Below the pieces are notes generated by a model that was not told where the DNA came from, made no database searches, and saw only the letters and a list, made by a program, of their open reading frames with translations. Below, one piece after another: positions 1 to 7,129 of a stretch of DNA of 12,005 bases. Position numbers and translations under genes: made by a program. Positions within the stretch are counted from its first letter, which is position 1. The number at the start of each line of letters is the position of its first letter. This DNA comes from an uncultured Eubacteriales bacterium. Its GTDB lineage: Bacteria > Bacillota > Clostridia > Peptostreptococcales > Anaerovoracaceae. Where the stretch lies: the NCBI GenBank assembly GCA_900542245.1, contig UQMQ01000072.1:1-12005 (forward strand), given 5' to 3'.

Positions 1-1599
1 TTGGACAAACTGCTTTATAACGGGAATATTTATTCCATTGATTCAGAAAATCGAAAATATACAGCGTTGGGCATTGAAGATGGGAAAATAACTTTTTTAG
101 GTAATGATCAAGAAGCGCTTCAGCTTCCGTGCGAAGAAAAAATCGATCTGAACGGCAAAACGCTGCTTCCCGGATTGATTGATTCGCACTTACATATGCT
201 GAACTATGCCTTCGTCAACACATCCTATCCAATGTTTGCCGCTGATTCTATAGATGGCATTATCGAAGAAGGAAAAAAGATCATAGCAGAGAAGAAGTTT
301 TGCGGGGAATCGGATTGGCTTTACGGGCGCGGATGGAATGAGTTGAACTTTAAAGGAGAAAAGAGGATTTTGGATCGTTTTGATTTAGACAAAATCTCAA
401 CGACGGTTCCAATTTTGTTCATTCGCGTGTGTGGACATTTGGCTGCAGTCAACACAAAAGCCTTACAGCTCATTTCGTCCCTGGAGAAAACAAAAGAATA
501 TATCCACCAGATTGATATGGAGAGGGGTATTTTAACCGAAGCCTCTGTAAAGTTATGTTATGACGTTATGACGGTTCCTTCTGTGGAGCAGCTAAAGGAA
601 ATGATTACCTTTGCGCAAAAGGAATTCAATAAAGCCGGGATCACGAGTGTTCACAGTGATAACTTTTTATCTTTACCGGGTAGACCAAGCGAACGTATTA
701 TTACAGCATACAAGCAGCTTGCAGAAGAAGAAAAGCTGACGGTTAAGGTATATGAAGAAGCATCTTTCACATCATTTGAAGATATGAAAGCCTTTATTGA
801 TCGGGGATATCGAACAGGGCAAGGATCAGATTACTATAAGATAGGACCGATCAAACTATATCAGGACGGTTCTCTTGGTGCGAAAACAGCGTTGATGAAT
901 CATCCTTATCTTGGAGAGGACAATTGTGGCATTGCGGTTCATGATGCGGCAGACTTGCAGCGCTGTGTAGATTATGCATACTCCCATGATATGCAGATTT
1001 TGATTCATGCAATCGGCGATAAAGCTGCAGATATGGTTTGCACTGCTTATGAAAACACAATAGAAAAATTCGGGAAAAAGGAAAAACGCCTTGCGATTAA
1101 TCATTTGCAGATCGTGAGCGACGATCTGTTCGATCGAATGAAGGCAAATGACATTTTGGCATTTATTCAGCCGATCTTTGTTGCAAGCGATAAAAAAATC
1201 ATAGCGTCGCTTGTCGGCGAGGAGGTCGCACAGCGTTCCTACCTTTGGAAAACGATGCTGAAAAAAGGACTGATCTGCTGCGGCGGATCAGATGCACCGG
1301 TAGAAAGGTTCGATGTTTTAGAGAATATTCAAGTAGCGGTCACGCGTGACGCGCTTCATGAAAAAACCGAGGGTTGGCATCCGCAGGAAAAGCTTTCTGT
1401 ATTGGAAGCGCTTCGGATGTTTACCATTTCCAATGCGTATGCAAGCTTTGATGAACAGAATAAAGGAAGCTTGGAAATCGGGAAAGCAGCGGATCTTGTT
1501 CTGCTGTCAAACGATCCGTTTACAACAGACGCACACAGTATCGCGCAGATACAGGTTCTAAAAACATATGTTGACGGAAAAGAAGTATATAGTGTTTGA
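1..1599 (+). CDS. YtcJ-type metal-dependent amidohydrolase (amidohydrolase family 3)
   Basis: This 532-aa protein has the layout of YtcJ-like amidohydrolases: a short N-terminal beta domain (residues 1-55), a TIM-barrel metallohydrolase core, and a C-terminal return to the beta domain (about 485-532, with G-KAADLVLL near 494-502). Metal-site residues are visible: the H-x-H pair at H63/H65 in the DSHLH motif, K285 in IGPIKLYQDG, H336 in ILIHAIGD, H368 in INHLQ and D431 in GGSDAPV. The family hydrolyses C-N bonds in amides or cyclic ureides; the substrate cannot be read from sequence. The TTG start is the first base of the window, so its RBS is not visible and an upstream start cannot be excluded, although MDKLLYNGNIYS is a typical family N-terminus. 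The gene runs directly into a peptidase remnant and its DNA is more AT-rich than ppdK next door. It is intact, with no visible link to the aspartate genes. Confidence 0.88.
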   Translation: MDKLLYNGNIYSIDSENRKYTALGIEDGKITFLGNDQEALQLPCEEKIDLNGKTLLPGLIDSHLHMLNYAFVNTSYPMFAADSIDGIIEEGKKIIAEKKFCGESDWLYGRGWNELNFKGEKRILDRFDLDKISTTVPILFIRVCGHLAAVNTKALQLISSLEKTKEYIHQIDMERGILTEASVKLCYDVMTVPSVEQLKEMITFAQKEFNKAGITSVHSDNFLSLPGRPSERIITAYKQLAEEEKLTVKVYEEASFTSFEDMKAFIDRGYRTGQGSDYYKIGPIKLYQDGSLGAKTALMNHPYLGEDNCGIAVHDAADLQRCVDYAYSHDMQILIHAIGDKAADMVCTAYENTIEKFGKKEKRLAINHLQIVSDDLFDRMKANDILAFIQPIFVASDKKIIASLVGEEVAQRSYLWKTMLKKGLICCGGSDAPVERFDVLENIQVAVTRDALHEKTEGWHPQEKLSVLEALRMFTISNAYASFDEQNKGSLEIGKAADLVLLSNDPFTTDAHSIAQIQVLKTYVDGKEVYSV

Positions 1600-1819
1600 A
1601 TTTTGGCGTTGCCGGAAACCTAACGCACATCCTATCCCGCATTACAGCGAAACGAAAATAATTTCGCTGCAGCAGCTGCATGACGGGGCCTTGGATCTGA
1701 TGTTTGAAGCAACGACGGAAGTGGTTGAAGAGGCAATTATCAGCTCTTTATACCATGGAGAGACCACGACAGGTATCCGGGGAAAAACAGTATTCAGTTT
1801 GAAAGAAGTCATGAGATAA
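1600..1819 (+). pseudogene. Decayed C-terminal fragment of an S58 (DmpA/BapA-type) aminopeptidase
   Basis: The frame read from 1622 to the TGA at 1817-1819 encodes a stretch close to the C-terminal end of S58 family peptidases (D-aminopeptidase DmpA, beta-peptidyl aminopeptidase BapA), notably DLMFEATTEVVEEAIISSL followed by GETTTG. In the intact family this segment follows the catalytic serine at the alpha/beta autocleavage site. Only about 60-70 residues remain and the nucleophile is absent, so no activity is expected. Just upstream, bases 1600-1620 in another frame read ILALPET, which resembles the family's IxAFSTxN strand. Joining it to NAHPIPHYSE needs a one-base frameshift near 1618-1621. 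An ATG at 1568 opens this frame but overlaps the amidohydrolase end and has no homology there, so I do not treat it as a genuine start. The scar suggests that a peptidase gene once followed the amidohydrolase and lost most of its body. Confidence 0.68.
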
Positions 1820-1835
1820 ATATAGCCTGCTTCGC

Positions 1836-1880
1836 GAAAAAGCCCTCCGGCAGCACAATCGTGCACCAGAGGGCTTTTTC
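1836..1880. terminator. Bidirectional rho-independent terminator
   Basis: A perfect 12-bp inverted repeat pairs 1836-1847 (GAAAAAGCCCTC) with 1869-1880 (GAGGGCTTTTTC). A second short stem (1853-1856 with 1861-1864) can form inside the loop. The A and T runs on the two arms give a U-tract in either direction. It can therefore end transcription of the + strand amidohydrolase/remnant and of the - strand racemase-aminotransferase-ppdK operon, whose stop codon is at 1919-1921. Confidence 0.92.
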
Positions 1881-1918
1881 ATGGAGTATATTATATTGGT
1901 ACGGCGCAACTGCAGGAT

Positions 1919-4567
1919 CTATTCCTTCTCACATTTCTCTTTCAGATCTGCAATTGCTGCTTGTGCCGCTGCCAGTCTCGCGATTGGTACGCGGAACGGA
2001 GAGCAGGACACATAGTCCAAACCGATTTTATGGCAAAATTCTACCGAGGACGGGTCACCGCCATGCTCGCCGCATACGCCGGTGTGCAGCGAAGGATTTG
2101 CTTCTTTACCGAGGCGCAGCGCCGTCTGCATCAGGAAACCAATCCCCTTTTGATCCAGTTTTGCGAACGGATCGTTTTCAAAAATCTTGTTTTCATAATA
2201 AGCATCGAGGAACTTGCCGGCATCGTCCCGGGAGAACCCATAGGACATCTGCGTCAGATCGTTGGTGCCGAAGCTGAAGAAGTCCGCGATCTTTGCGATT
2301 TCATCCGCCACCGTGCAGGCCCGCGGCGTTTCGATCATCGTCCCCACTTTGTACTTGAGCTCTGTGCCGGAGGCGCTGATCTCTGCGTCCGCAGTCTCGA
2401 CTACGATCTTTTTGACAAATGCCAGCTCTTTGGCGTCTGCCGTCAGCGGAATCATAATCTCCGGAACGATCGTCCAGTCAGGGTGCAGCTTCTGTACATT
2501 GAGCGCCGCACGGATGACTGCGCGCGTCTGCATGCGCGGGATCTCCGGATAAGTGATGGCAAGCCGCAGACCGCGGTGTCCGAGCATCGGATTAAACTCA
2601 TGCAGCGAGGCGATGATCTGTTTGATCTGTGCGATTGTTTTGCCTTGCGCATCCGCCAGTCTGCGGATATCCTCCTCTTCGGTCGGCAGGAACTCATGCA
2701 GCGGCGGGTCAAGGAAGCGGATGTTGACCGGATTTCCTTCCATCGCCGCAAAGAGCGCTTCAAAGTCTCCCTGCTGATACGGGAGGATCTTATCTAAAGC
2801 AGCTTCGCGTTCTGCTGCGGTATCGGCGCAGATCATTTCGCGGAAAGCCGCGATGCGGTCTTCTTCAAAGAACATATGCTCTGTGCGGCAAAGACCGATA
2901 CCCTCCGCACCCAGCTCCCGTGCTTTTTTAGCGTCTGTCGGGGTATCTGCGTTCGTCCGGACCTTTAATCTGCGGTACTTGTCCGCCCATGCCATGATCC
3001 TGCTGAATTCACCGGCAATGACAGCGTCTGCGGTCGGCAGAAGCCCTTCGTAGATCTTTCCGGTCGAACCGTCGATGGAGATTTCGGAGCCTTCGGTAAA
3101 GACTTTCCCGCCGAGCGTGAAGCGTTTATTCGCTTCGTCCATCTGTATCTCACCGCAGCCGGACACGCAGCAGGTACCCATGCCTCTGGCGACAACCGCC
3201 GCATGGGAGGTCATGCCGCCGCGCACAGTCAGAATGCCTTGTGCGGCTTTCATGCCGGTGATATCCTCCGGAGATGTTTCCAGACGAACCAGCACGACCT
3301 TTTCACCTTTTTCAGCATATGCGACCGCATCCGCCGCGTCGAAAACGACCTTGCCGCAGGCCGCGCCCGGGGAAGCGCCAAGTCCTTTGCCAATCGGCAC
3401 AGCAGCCTGCAGCGCTTTTTCGTCAAATTGCGGATGCAGGAGGGTGTCCAGATTCCGCGGGTCGATCATAGCGACAGCTTCCTGCTCAGTGCGCATGCCT
3501 TCGTCCACCAGGTCACAGGCGATCTTCAGCGCGGCTTTGGCGGTTCGCTTGCCGTTTCTGGTCTGCAGCATGAAAAGCTTGCGGTCCTGAATCGTAAATT
3601 CCATGTCCTGCATATCGCGGTAATGCTTTTCCAGCGTATCGCAGACTTTTTGGAACTGCGCGAACACCTCCGGCATGACCTCGGCAAGGGCCGCGATCGG
3701 CTGCGGGGTACGCACGCCGGCAACGACATCTTCGCCCTGCGCGTTCAGGAGGAATTCTCCCATCAGCTTCTTTTCGCCGGTCGCCGGATCGCGGGTAAAG
3801 GCGACACCGGTGCCGGATGCGTCGGACCAGTTGCCGAACGCCATTTCCTGTACGTTGACCGCAGTGCCCCAGGAGTACGGAATATCGTTGTCCCGGCGAT
3901 AAACATTCGCGCGTGGATTATCCCAGGAACGGAAGACGGCTTTGATCGCGCCCATCAGCTGTTCCTTCGGATCCTCCGGGAAGTCCGCACCGATTTTTTC
4001 TTTGTATTCTGCCTTGAACTGTTCGGCGAGCTCTTTGAGGTCGGCAGCGGTAAGTTCGACGTCCTGCGTGACGCCGCGCGCCGCTTTCATGCGATCGATC
4101 AATTCCTCGAAATATTTCTTGCCGACTTCCATGACAACGTCTGCGTACATCTGGATGAAGCGGCGATAACAGTCGCGCGCCCATCTTTCGTTTCCGGTCT
4201 TTGCCGCGATGATCTCCACGACTTCTTCATTCAATCCGAGGTTCAGGATCGTATCCATCATGCCGGGCATGGAGGCTCTGGCGCCGGACCGTACGGAGAC
4301 AAGCAGCGGATTTTGTTTATCACCGAACTTTTTGCCTGTGATCTTCTCCATTTCAAGGACTGCGGCATCGATCTGTGCCTGGATATCCGCGTTGATCTGC
4401 CGGTCGTCATCGTAATATCGCGTGCAGGCTTCGGTTGTGATGGTAAAGCCCTGCGGGACCGGAAGACCCAGTTTGGTCATTTCCGCGAGGTTTGCGCCCT
4501 TGCCGCCGAGCAGATTGCGCATGCTTGCGTCACCTTCTGAAAATAGATAGACATATTTGTGAGTCAT
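1919..4567 (-). CDS. ppdK: Pyruvate, phosphate dikinase
   Basis: This 882-aa cytosolic enzyme interconverts pyruvate + ATP + Pi and PEP + AMP + PPi. Its length and landmark positions match the well-studied clostridial enzyme. The N-terminal ATP-grasp domain has GGKGANLAEM (21-30) and SVRSGARASMPGMMDT (91-106). The swivelling phosphohistidine domain has GGMTSHAAVVARGMG (450-464) with H455 as phosphocarrier. The C-terminal PEP/pyruvate TIM barrel has GLCRTEHMFF (558-567), LGHRGLRL (662-669), SFGTNDLTQMSYGFSRDD (765-782) and the catalytic cysteine C832 in GVCGEHGGDP. I chose the ATG at 4567 because GGAGGG lies just upstream; in-frame codons further upstream overlap the aminotransferase and have no homology. 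It is the last gene of the operon, 38 nt after the aminotransferase, and ends ahead of the hairpin at 1836-1880. In this context it probably turns pyruvate from amino acid breakdown into PEP, but the reaction is reversible and a PPi-linked glycolytic role is possible. Confidence 0.98.
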   Translation of the reverse strand: MTHKYVYLFSEGDASMRNLLGGKGANLAEMTKLGLPVPQGFTITTEACTRYYDDDRQINADIQAQIDAAVLEMEKITGKKFGDKQNPLLVSVRSGARASMPGMMDTILNLGLNEEVVEIIAAKTGNERWARDCYRRFIQMYADVVMEVGKKYFEELIDRMKAARGVTQDVELTAADLKELAEQFKAEYKEKIGADFPEDPKEQLMGAIKAVFRSWDNPRANVYRRDNDIPYSWGTAVNVQEMAFGNWSDASGTGVAFTRDPATGEKKLMGEFLLNAQGEDVVAGVRTPQPIAALAEVMPEVFAQFQKVCDTLEKHYRDMQDMEFTIQDRKLFMLQTRNGKRTAKAALKIACDLVDEGMRTEQEAVAMIDPRNLDTLLHPQFDEKALQAAVPIGKGLGASPGAACGKVVFDAADAVAYAEKGEKVVLVRLETSPEDITGMKAAQGILTVRGGMTSHAAVVARGMGTCCVSGCGEIQMDEANKRFTLGGKVFTEGSEISIDGSTGKIYEGLLPTADAVIAGEFSRIMAWADKYRRLKVRTNADTPTDAKKARELGAEGIGLCRTEHMFFEEDRIAAFREMICADTAAEREAALDKILPYQQGDFEALFAAMEGNPVNIRFLDPPLHEFLPTEEEDIRRLADAQGKTIAQIKQIIASLHEFNPMLGHRGLRLAITYPEIPRMQTRAVIRAALNVQKLHPDWTIVPEIMIPLTADAKELAFVKKIVVETADAEISASGTELKYKVGTMIETPRACTVADEIAKIADFFSFGTNDLTQMSYGFSRDDAGKFLDAYYENKIFENDPFAKLDQKGIGFLMQTALRLGKEANPSLHTGVCGEHGGDPSSVEFCHKIGLDYVSCSPFRVPIARLAAAQAAIADLKEKCEKE

Positions 4568-4605
4568 AGTTTTCCCTCCGTTTCTGATAAAAATGTGATT
4601 GATTC

Positions 4606-5841
4606 TTATTTGCCGTTTACAGACTCGATGGCCTGCTGCAGTCTGCCCGGGATCGCGCGGCATTCTTCGACCGTATTGGAGGCAACGGATACGCGGATGC
4701 CAGGTCCGAGCGGGATCGCGAATACATTGAGCGCCTGCAGTGCTTTACCGACCTCTTCCGCATTTTCGCATGGAACGGTGATGAAAAAGCCGGAATCATA
4801 TGGGCAGCATTTGAGCCCGATTTTGTTTGCTTCTTCCATGAAGGCACGTCCGCGTTCCTGCAAGATCTGCATGTAATGGTTGCGCTCATCCGTGACCTTG
4901 GCTAAAAGTGCGTCATCCGCGAAGATCTTGCTGATGACTGCCATAGCAGAATGATTGCCGTTTGACCAGGAGGCGCGGCTGGCAACGGACGCGGCATCCC
5001 GAAACTCCTTGGCAAGCTCCGCAGTCGGAGCCATGCACAGCAGTGCACCGCAGCGCATGCCGTACATGGTGAAACCTTTGGATGCACTGAAAGCAATCAG
5101 CGGTAGGATATGATGCGGCAGTCCGGTCAGTTTTTTGAGAAAAGCACGATATGCATACGCTTCTCCCGCAAAGTCCAGATAGGCAATATCCACCACACAG
5201 ATGATATTTTTGTGTGGAAAACTTTTGAAAATATCGATCACCTTATTCCAGTCCTCCAAGGTGAATGTATAGCCGGTCGGGTTGTGCGCAGGGGTATTGA
5301 TGATAACAACCGCCTGATCTTGTACCGCGAGGATATCGCTCAGCGATTTGCGGAAGGAAGCATCATTAAAATGATAATCTTCATCAAACAGGGTGTAAGT
5401 CTTGACTTCCCGGCCGAGTTCCGCAGCGATCACGTTGTACGGTGCCCAATGCCAGTCCGCGGTGAGGATCTTGTCTCCCGGGCTGCTGTAGCAGGAGATC
5501 GCGTTGCGCAGTGCGCCGGTACCGCCCGGTGCGTAGCAGGTTTCGATAAAGAGGTCCTGCGGGACTTCATCCAAAAAAACTGCCTTGGTTACGGCTTCCT
5601 TGTATTCCGGGATACCGATGATCGGTGCATAAGCCGCGAATTCTTCCGGGCGCAGTTCATGCAGTGCTTCCATAACAGAGGAAAGAACGACCAGCTTGCC
5701 GTTGTCATCCAACAGAACGCCGAGGGTAGAGTTGATTACGTTTTCTTTGCCAATCTCGGCAATGCGTGCTTTGGCCAGCGCGCTGACGCCGAATAATTTA
5801 TCCGGTTTTCCGATTGTGTTTCTTCCGTTGATACGAATCAT
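4606..5841 (-). CDS. Class I/II PLP-dependent aminotransferase (aspartate/aromatic type)
   Basis: This 411-aa fold-type I aminotransferase shows the expected PLP site: N187 in NTPAHNPTG (182-190), D218 and Y221 in VVDIAYLDF, the Schiff-base lysine K255 in FSASKGF (251-257), R263 downstream, and the substrate-carboxylate arginine R383 in GPGIRVS. The Y-G-I-P-E-Y-like segment near 72-80 (YAPIIGIPEY) is also typical. Family members move an amino group between an amino acid and a 2-oxo acid. Exact specificity is not readable, but its place between an Asp/Glu racemase and ppdK makes aspartate to oxaloacetate the most economical proposal; aromatic or alanine substrates remain possible. The start at 5841 is well supported: AGGAGGTAA precedes the ATG, and this ATG overlaps the TGA of the racemase gene by 4 bp (ATGA), which suggests translational coupling. 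Confidence 0.93.
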   Translation of the reverse strand: MIRINGRNTIGKPDKLFGVSALAKARIAEIGKENVINSTLGVLLDDNGKLVVLSSVMEALHELRPEEFAAYAPIIGIPEYKEAVTKAVFLDEVPQDLFIETCYAPGGTGALRNAISCYSSPGDKILTADWHWAPYNVIAAELGREVKTYTLFDEDYHFNDASFRKSLSDILAVQDQAVVIINTPAHNPTGYTFTLEDWNKVIDIFKSFPHKNIICVVDIAYLDFAGEAYAYRAFLKKLTGLPHHILPLIAFSASKGFTMYGMRCGALLCMAPTAELAKEFRDAASVASRASWSNGNHSAMAVISKIFADDALLAKVTDERNHYMQILQERGRAFMEEANKIGLKCCPYDSGFFITVPCENAEEVGKALQALNVFAIPLGPGIRVSVASNTVEECRAIPGRLQQAIESVNGK

Positions 5842-6575
5842 TTGCTTACCTCCTTTTTCCCAAAGAATGCGAGGCAGCGGTCTGCCATGACTTCCATGGG
5901 ATCCATATAAAAATCATTTAATTGTTTATCAGCTTTGATCACAGACAGCTCTGTGCAGGCAAGAAGCGCACATTTGCAGCCCATCGCATGCAGCTTTTCA
6001 TCGATAATCTGCCAGGCTGCTTCGTCGACGGGTTTCCCTGGCTTCACGCAATCATAGATTTCATGCATGACGAGCGACTGTCCCTCTGCATCAAGGACAC
6101 AAGGAATGACGTTCTCGGCAGCTAAAGCCTTTTGATAAAGCTCAGTTCTGATTGTGCCGTCTGTCGCGAGAATACCGACCTTTTCGCCGGGACAAGCGGC
6201 AGCAGCAGCTTTGGCAGTCTCCCTGATCATGTGAATGAAAGGGATGCTTACCTGATCCGCGATCTGGTCTACGAAATAGTGCGCTGTGTTGCAGGTCACC
6301 GCGATACAGTCTGCGCCCAGCGTTTCCAGCGTCTTGGCATCAGACAGCAGTTTTTGTGCGGTTTCTCGGATACGCTGCGGATCTTTGGAGAGAATCGCAG
6401 CTGTTCGATCCGGCATGGAAGCATGACCGAGGATGATCGTATCCAGATGCTCCTGATCACAGGTTACAGGTGTTTTTTCAATGATCATTTTGTAAAAAAG
6501 TTCGGTTGCCATCGGTCCCATACCGCCGATGACGCCGAGAATCGGGGTTTCCCAGTTCAGATCTGTTTTTTTCAT
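5838..6575 (-). CDS. Aspartate/glutamate racemase family protein
   Basis: This 245-aa cytosolic protein belongs to the cofactor-independent Asp/Glu racemase family. It begins with GVIGGMGPMAT (14-24), the family phosphate/carboxylate-binding loop, and carries the two catalytic cysteines: C95 in VTCNTAHY (93-100) and C207 in LLACTEL (204-210). Both acid/base cysteines are present, so it should be active. The family includes aspartate racemase (L-Asp to D-Asp) and related enzymes; the neighbouring aminotransferase favours aspartate. I chose the ATG at 6575 because AAGGAGA sits about 8-9 nt upstream. An in-frame TTG at 6623 would add 16 residues but lies next to the candidate promoter and has no comparable RBS. 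It is the first gene of a three-gene operon and overlaps the aminotransferase by 4 bp. Confidence 0.9.
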   Translation of the reverse strand: MKKTDLNWETPILGVIGGMGPMATELFYKMIIEKTPVTCDQEHLDTIILGHASMPDRTAAILSKDPQRIRETAQKLLSDAKTLETLGADCIAVTCNTAHYFVDQIADQVSIPFIHMIRETAKAAAAACPGEKVGILATDGTIRTELYQKALAAENVIPCVLDAEGQSLVMHEIYDCVKPGKPVDEAAWQIIDEKLHAMGCKCALLACTELSVIKADKQLNDFYMDPMEVMADRCLAFFGKKEVSK

Positions 6576-6607
6576 TATATTTTCTCCTTTAAAGTCGCCT
6601 GGAACGA

Positions 6608-6636
6608 TTGATTTTTTGTCCAAAATACACTATACT
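6608..6636 (+). promoter_or_regulatory. Candidate sigma-70-type promoter for the Lrp/AsnC gene
   Basis: The -35 box TTGATT (6608-6613) and the -10 box TATACT (6631-6636) are separated by exactly 17 nt. The predicted transcript would start near 6643, about 30 nt before the ATG at 6675, where GAGGAA provides an RBS. Confidence 0.7.
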
Positions 6637-6649
6637 GTTTTTGTATATT
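6622..6649. promoter_or_regulatory. Imperfect inverted repeat, candidate Lrp/AsnC operator
   Basis: The left arm AAAATACAC (6622-6630) and the complement of the right arm TTGTATATT (6641-6649) match at 7 of 9 positions around a 10-nt AT-rich spacer. The repeat covers the -10 boxes of both divergent promoters. Lrp/AsnC proteins commonly bind degenerate AT-rich palindromes next to their own gene and usually regulate themselves. No second copy was seen near the 11779-11807 promoter. Confidence 0.35.
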
Positions 6650-6657
6650 TCTAGAAA
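6629..6657 (-). promoter_or_regulatory. Candidate divergent promoter for the racemase operon
   Basis: On the minus strand a good -10 box, TATAGT (6634-6629), overlaps the -10 box of the opposite promoter. Its -35 with 17-nt spacing is TTTCTA (6657-6652), only 3 of 6 consensus bases. The weak -35 would fit a promoter that depends on an activator such as the adjacent Lrp-type protein, but this is inferred. Confidence 0.4.
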
Positions 6658-6674
6658 AGCATGAGGAACACACG

Positions 6675-7121
6675 ATGGAGCAACTCGATAAAATCGATTG
6701 GAAAATCATATCAATTTTAAGTAAAAATGCGCGCATTTCCTTAAGCCATCTTTCAGAGCAGGTTTATCTGACACCGCCCGCAGTTTCATCCAGAATCGAA
6801 AAGCTGGAGAAGGCGGGAATCATCACCGGATACAAAGCCTGCATCAACTATGAAAAGATCGGACTGCCGATCACGGCCTACATTGAAGTGACCATTCCGC
6901 CGAATGTGCGGGACGAATTCTGCAAGTATGTTGAGGCAGACAAGCGTGTACTGGAATGCTATTATCTGTCCGGTGACTATTCAATGCTTCTCAAGGTCAC
7001 GACACCGACAACGACGGATCTGGATGCCTTCCTCAGACTTTTGCAGAAGTTCGGCAGGACGCAGACCCACGTCGTGCTTCTCAAGATTTTCTCCAGAGAT
7101 TACGATTTGGACACTATTTAG
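6675..7121 (+). CDS. Lrp/AsnC family transcriptional regulator
   Basis: This 148-aa protein has the full Lrp/AsnC architecture. The N-terminal winged helix-turn-helix (about 5-55) opens with LDKIDWKIISILSKNARIS and has the recognition region LTPPAVSSRIEKLEKAGII (32-50). The C-terminal RAM ligand-binding/oligomerisation domain spans about 66-140, with the effector-pocket segment CYYLSGDYSMLLKV (95-108). Members bind amino acids and assemble as dimers to octamers that wrap DNA. The ATG at 6675 has GAGGAA upstream. It is transcribed divergently from the racemase-aminotransferase-ppdK operon and converges on the decarboxylase operon, with only 8 bp between stop codons. Local autoregulation and control of one or both flanking operons is therefore likely but unproven; an amino acid ligand such as aspartate would fit the context. 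Confidence 0.93.
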   Translation: MEQLDKIDWKIISILSKNARISLSHLSEQVYLTPPAVSSRIEKLEKAGIITGYKACINYEKIGLPITAYIEVTIPPNVRDEFCKYVEADKRVLECYYLSGDYSMLLKVTTPTTTDLDAFLRLLQKFGRTQTHVVLLKIFSRDYDLDTI

Positions 7122-7129
7122 CAAGCTGT

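Noticed and set aside
3203..4540. Long open frame on the + strand opposite ppdK (445 codons)
   Set aside because: It is antisense to a clearly conserved enzyme, has no RBS or recognisable motif, and is explained by the GC-rich codon bias of ppdK. The same applies to 1961-2797 (+) and the other frames opposite the operons.
4568..4663. N-terminal extension of ppdK by 32 residues
   Set aside because: It overlaps the end of the aminotransferase gene and shows no PPDK-like residues. The ATG at 4567 has GGAGGG upstream and gives a protein whose catalytic H455 and C832 fall at the expected positions.
6576..6623. TTG start at 6623 for the racemase
   Set aside because: The extra 16 residues show no family similarity, sit against the -10 region of the candidate promoter, and lack an RBS; the ATG at 6575 has AAGGAGA.
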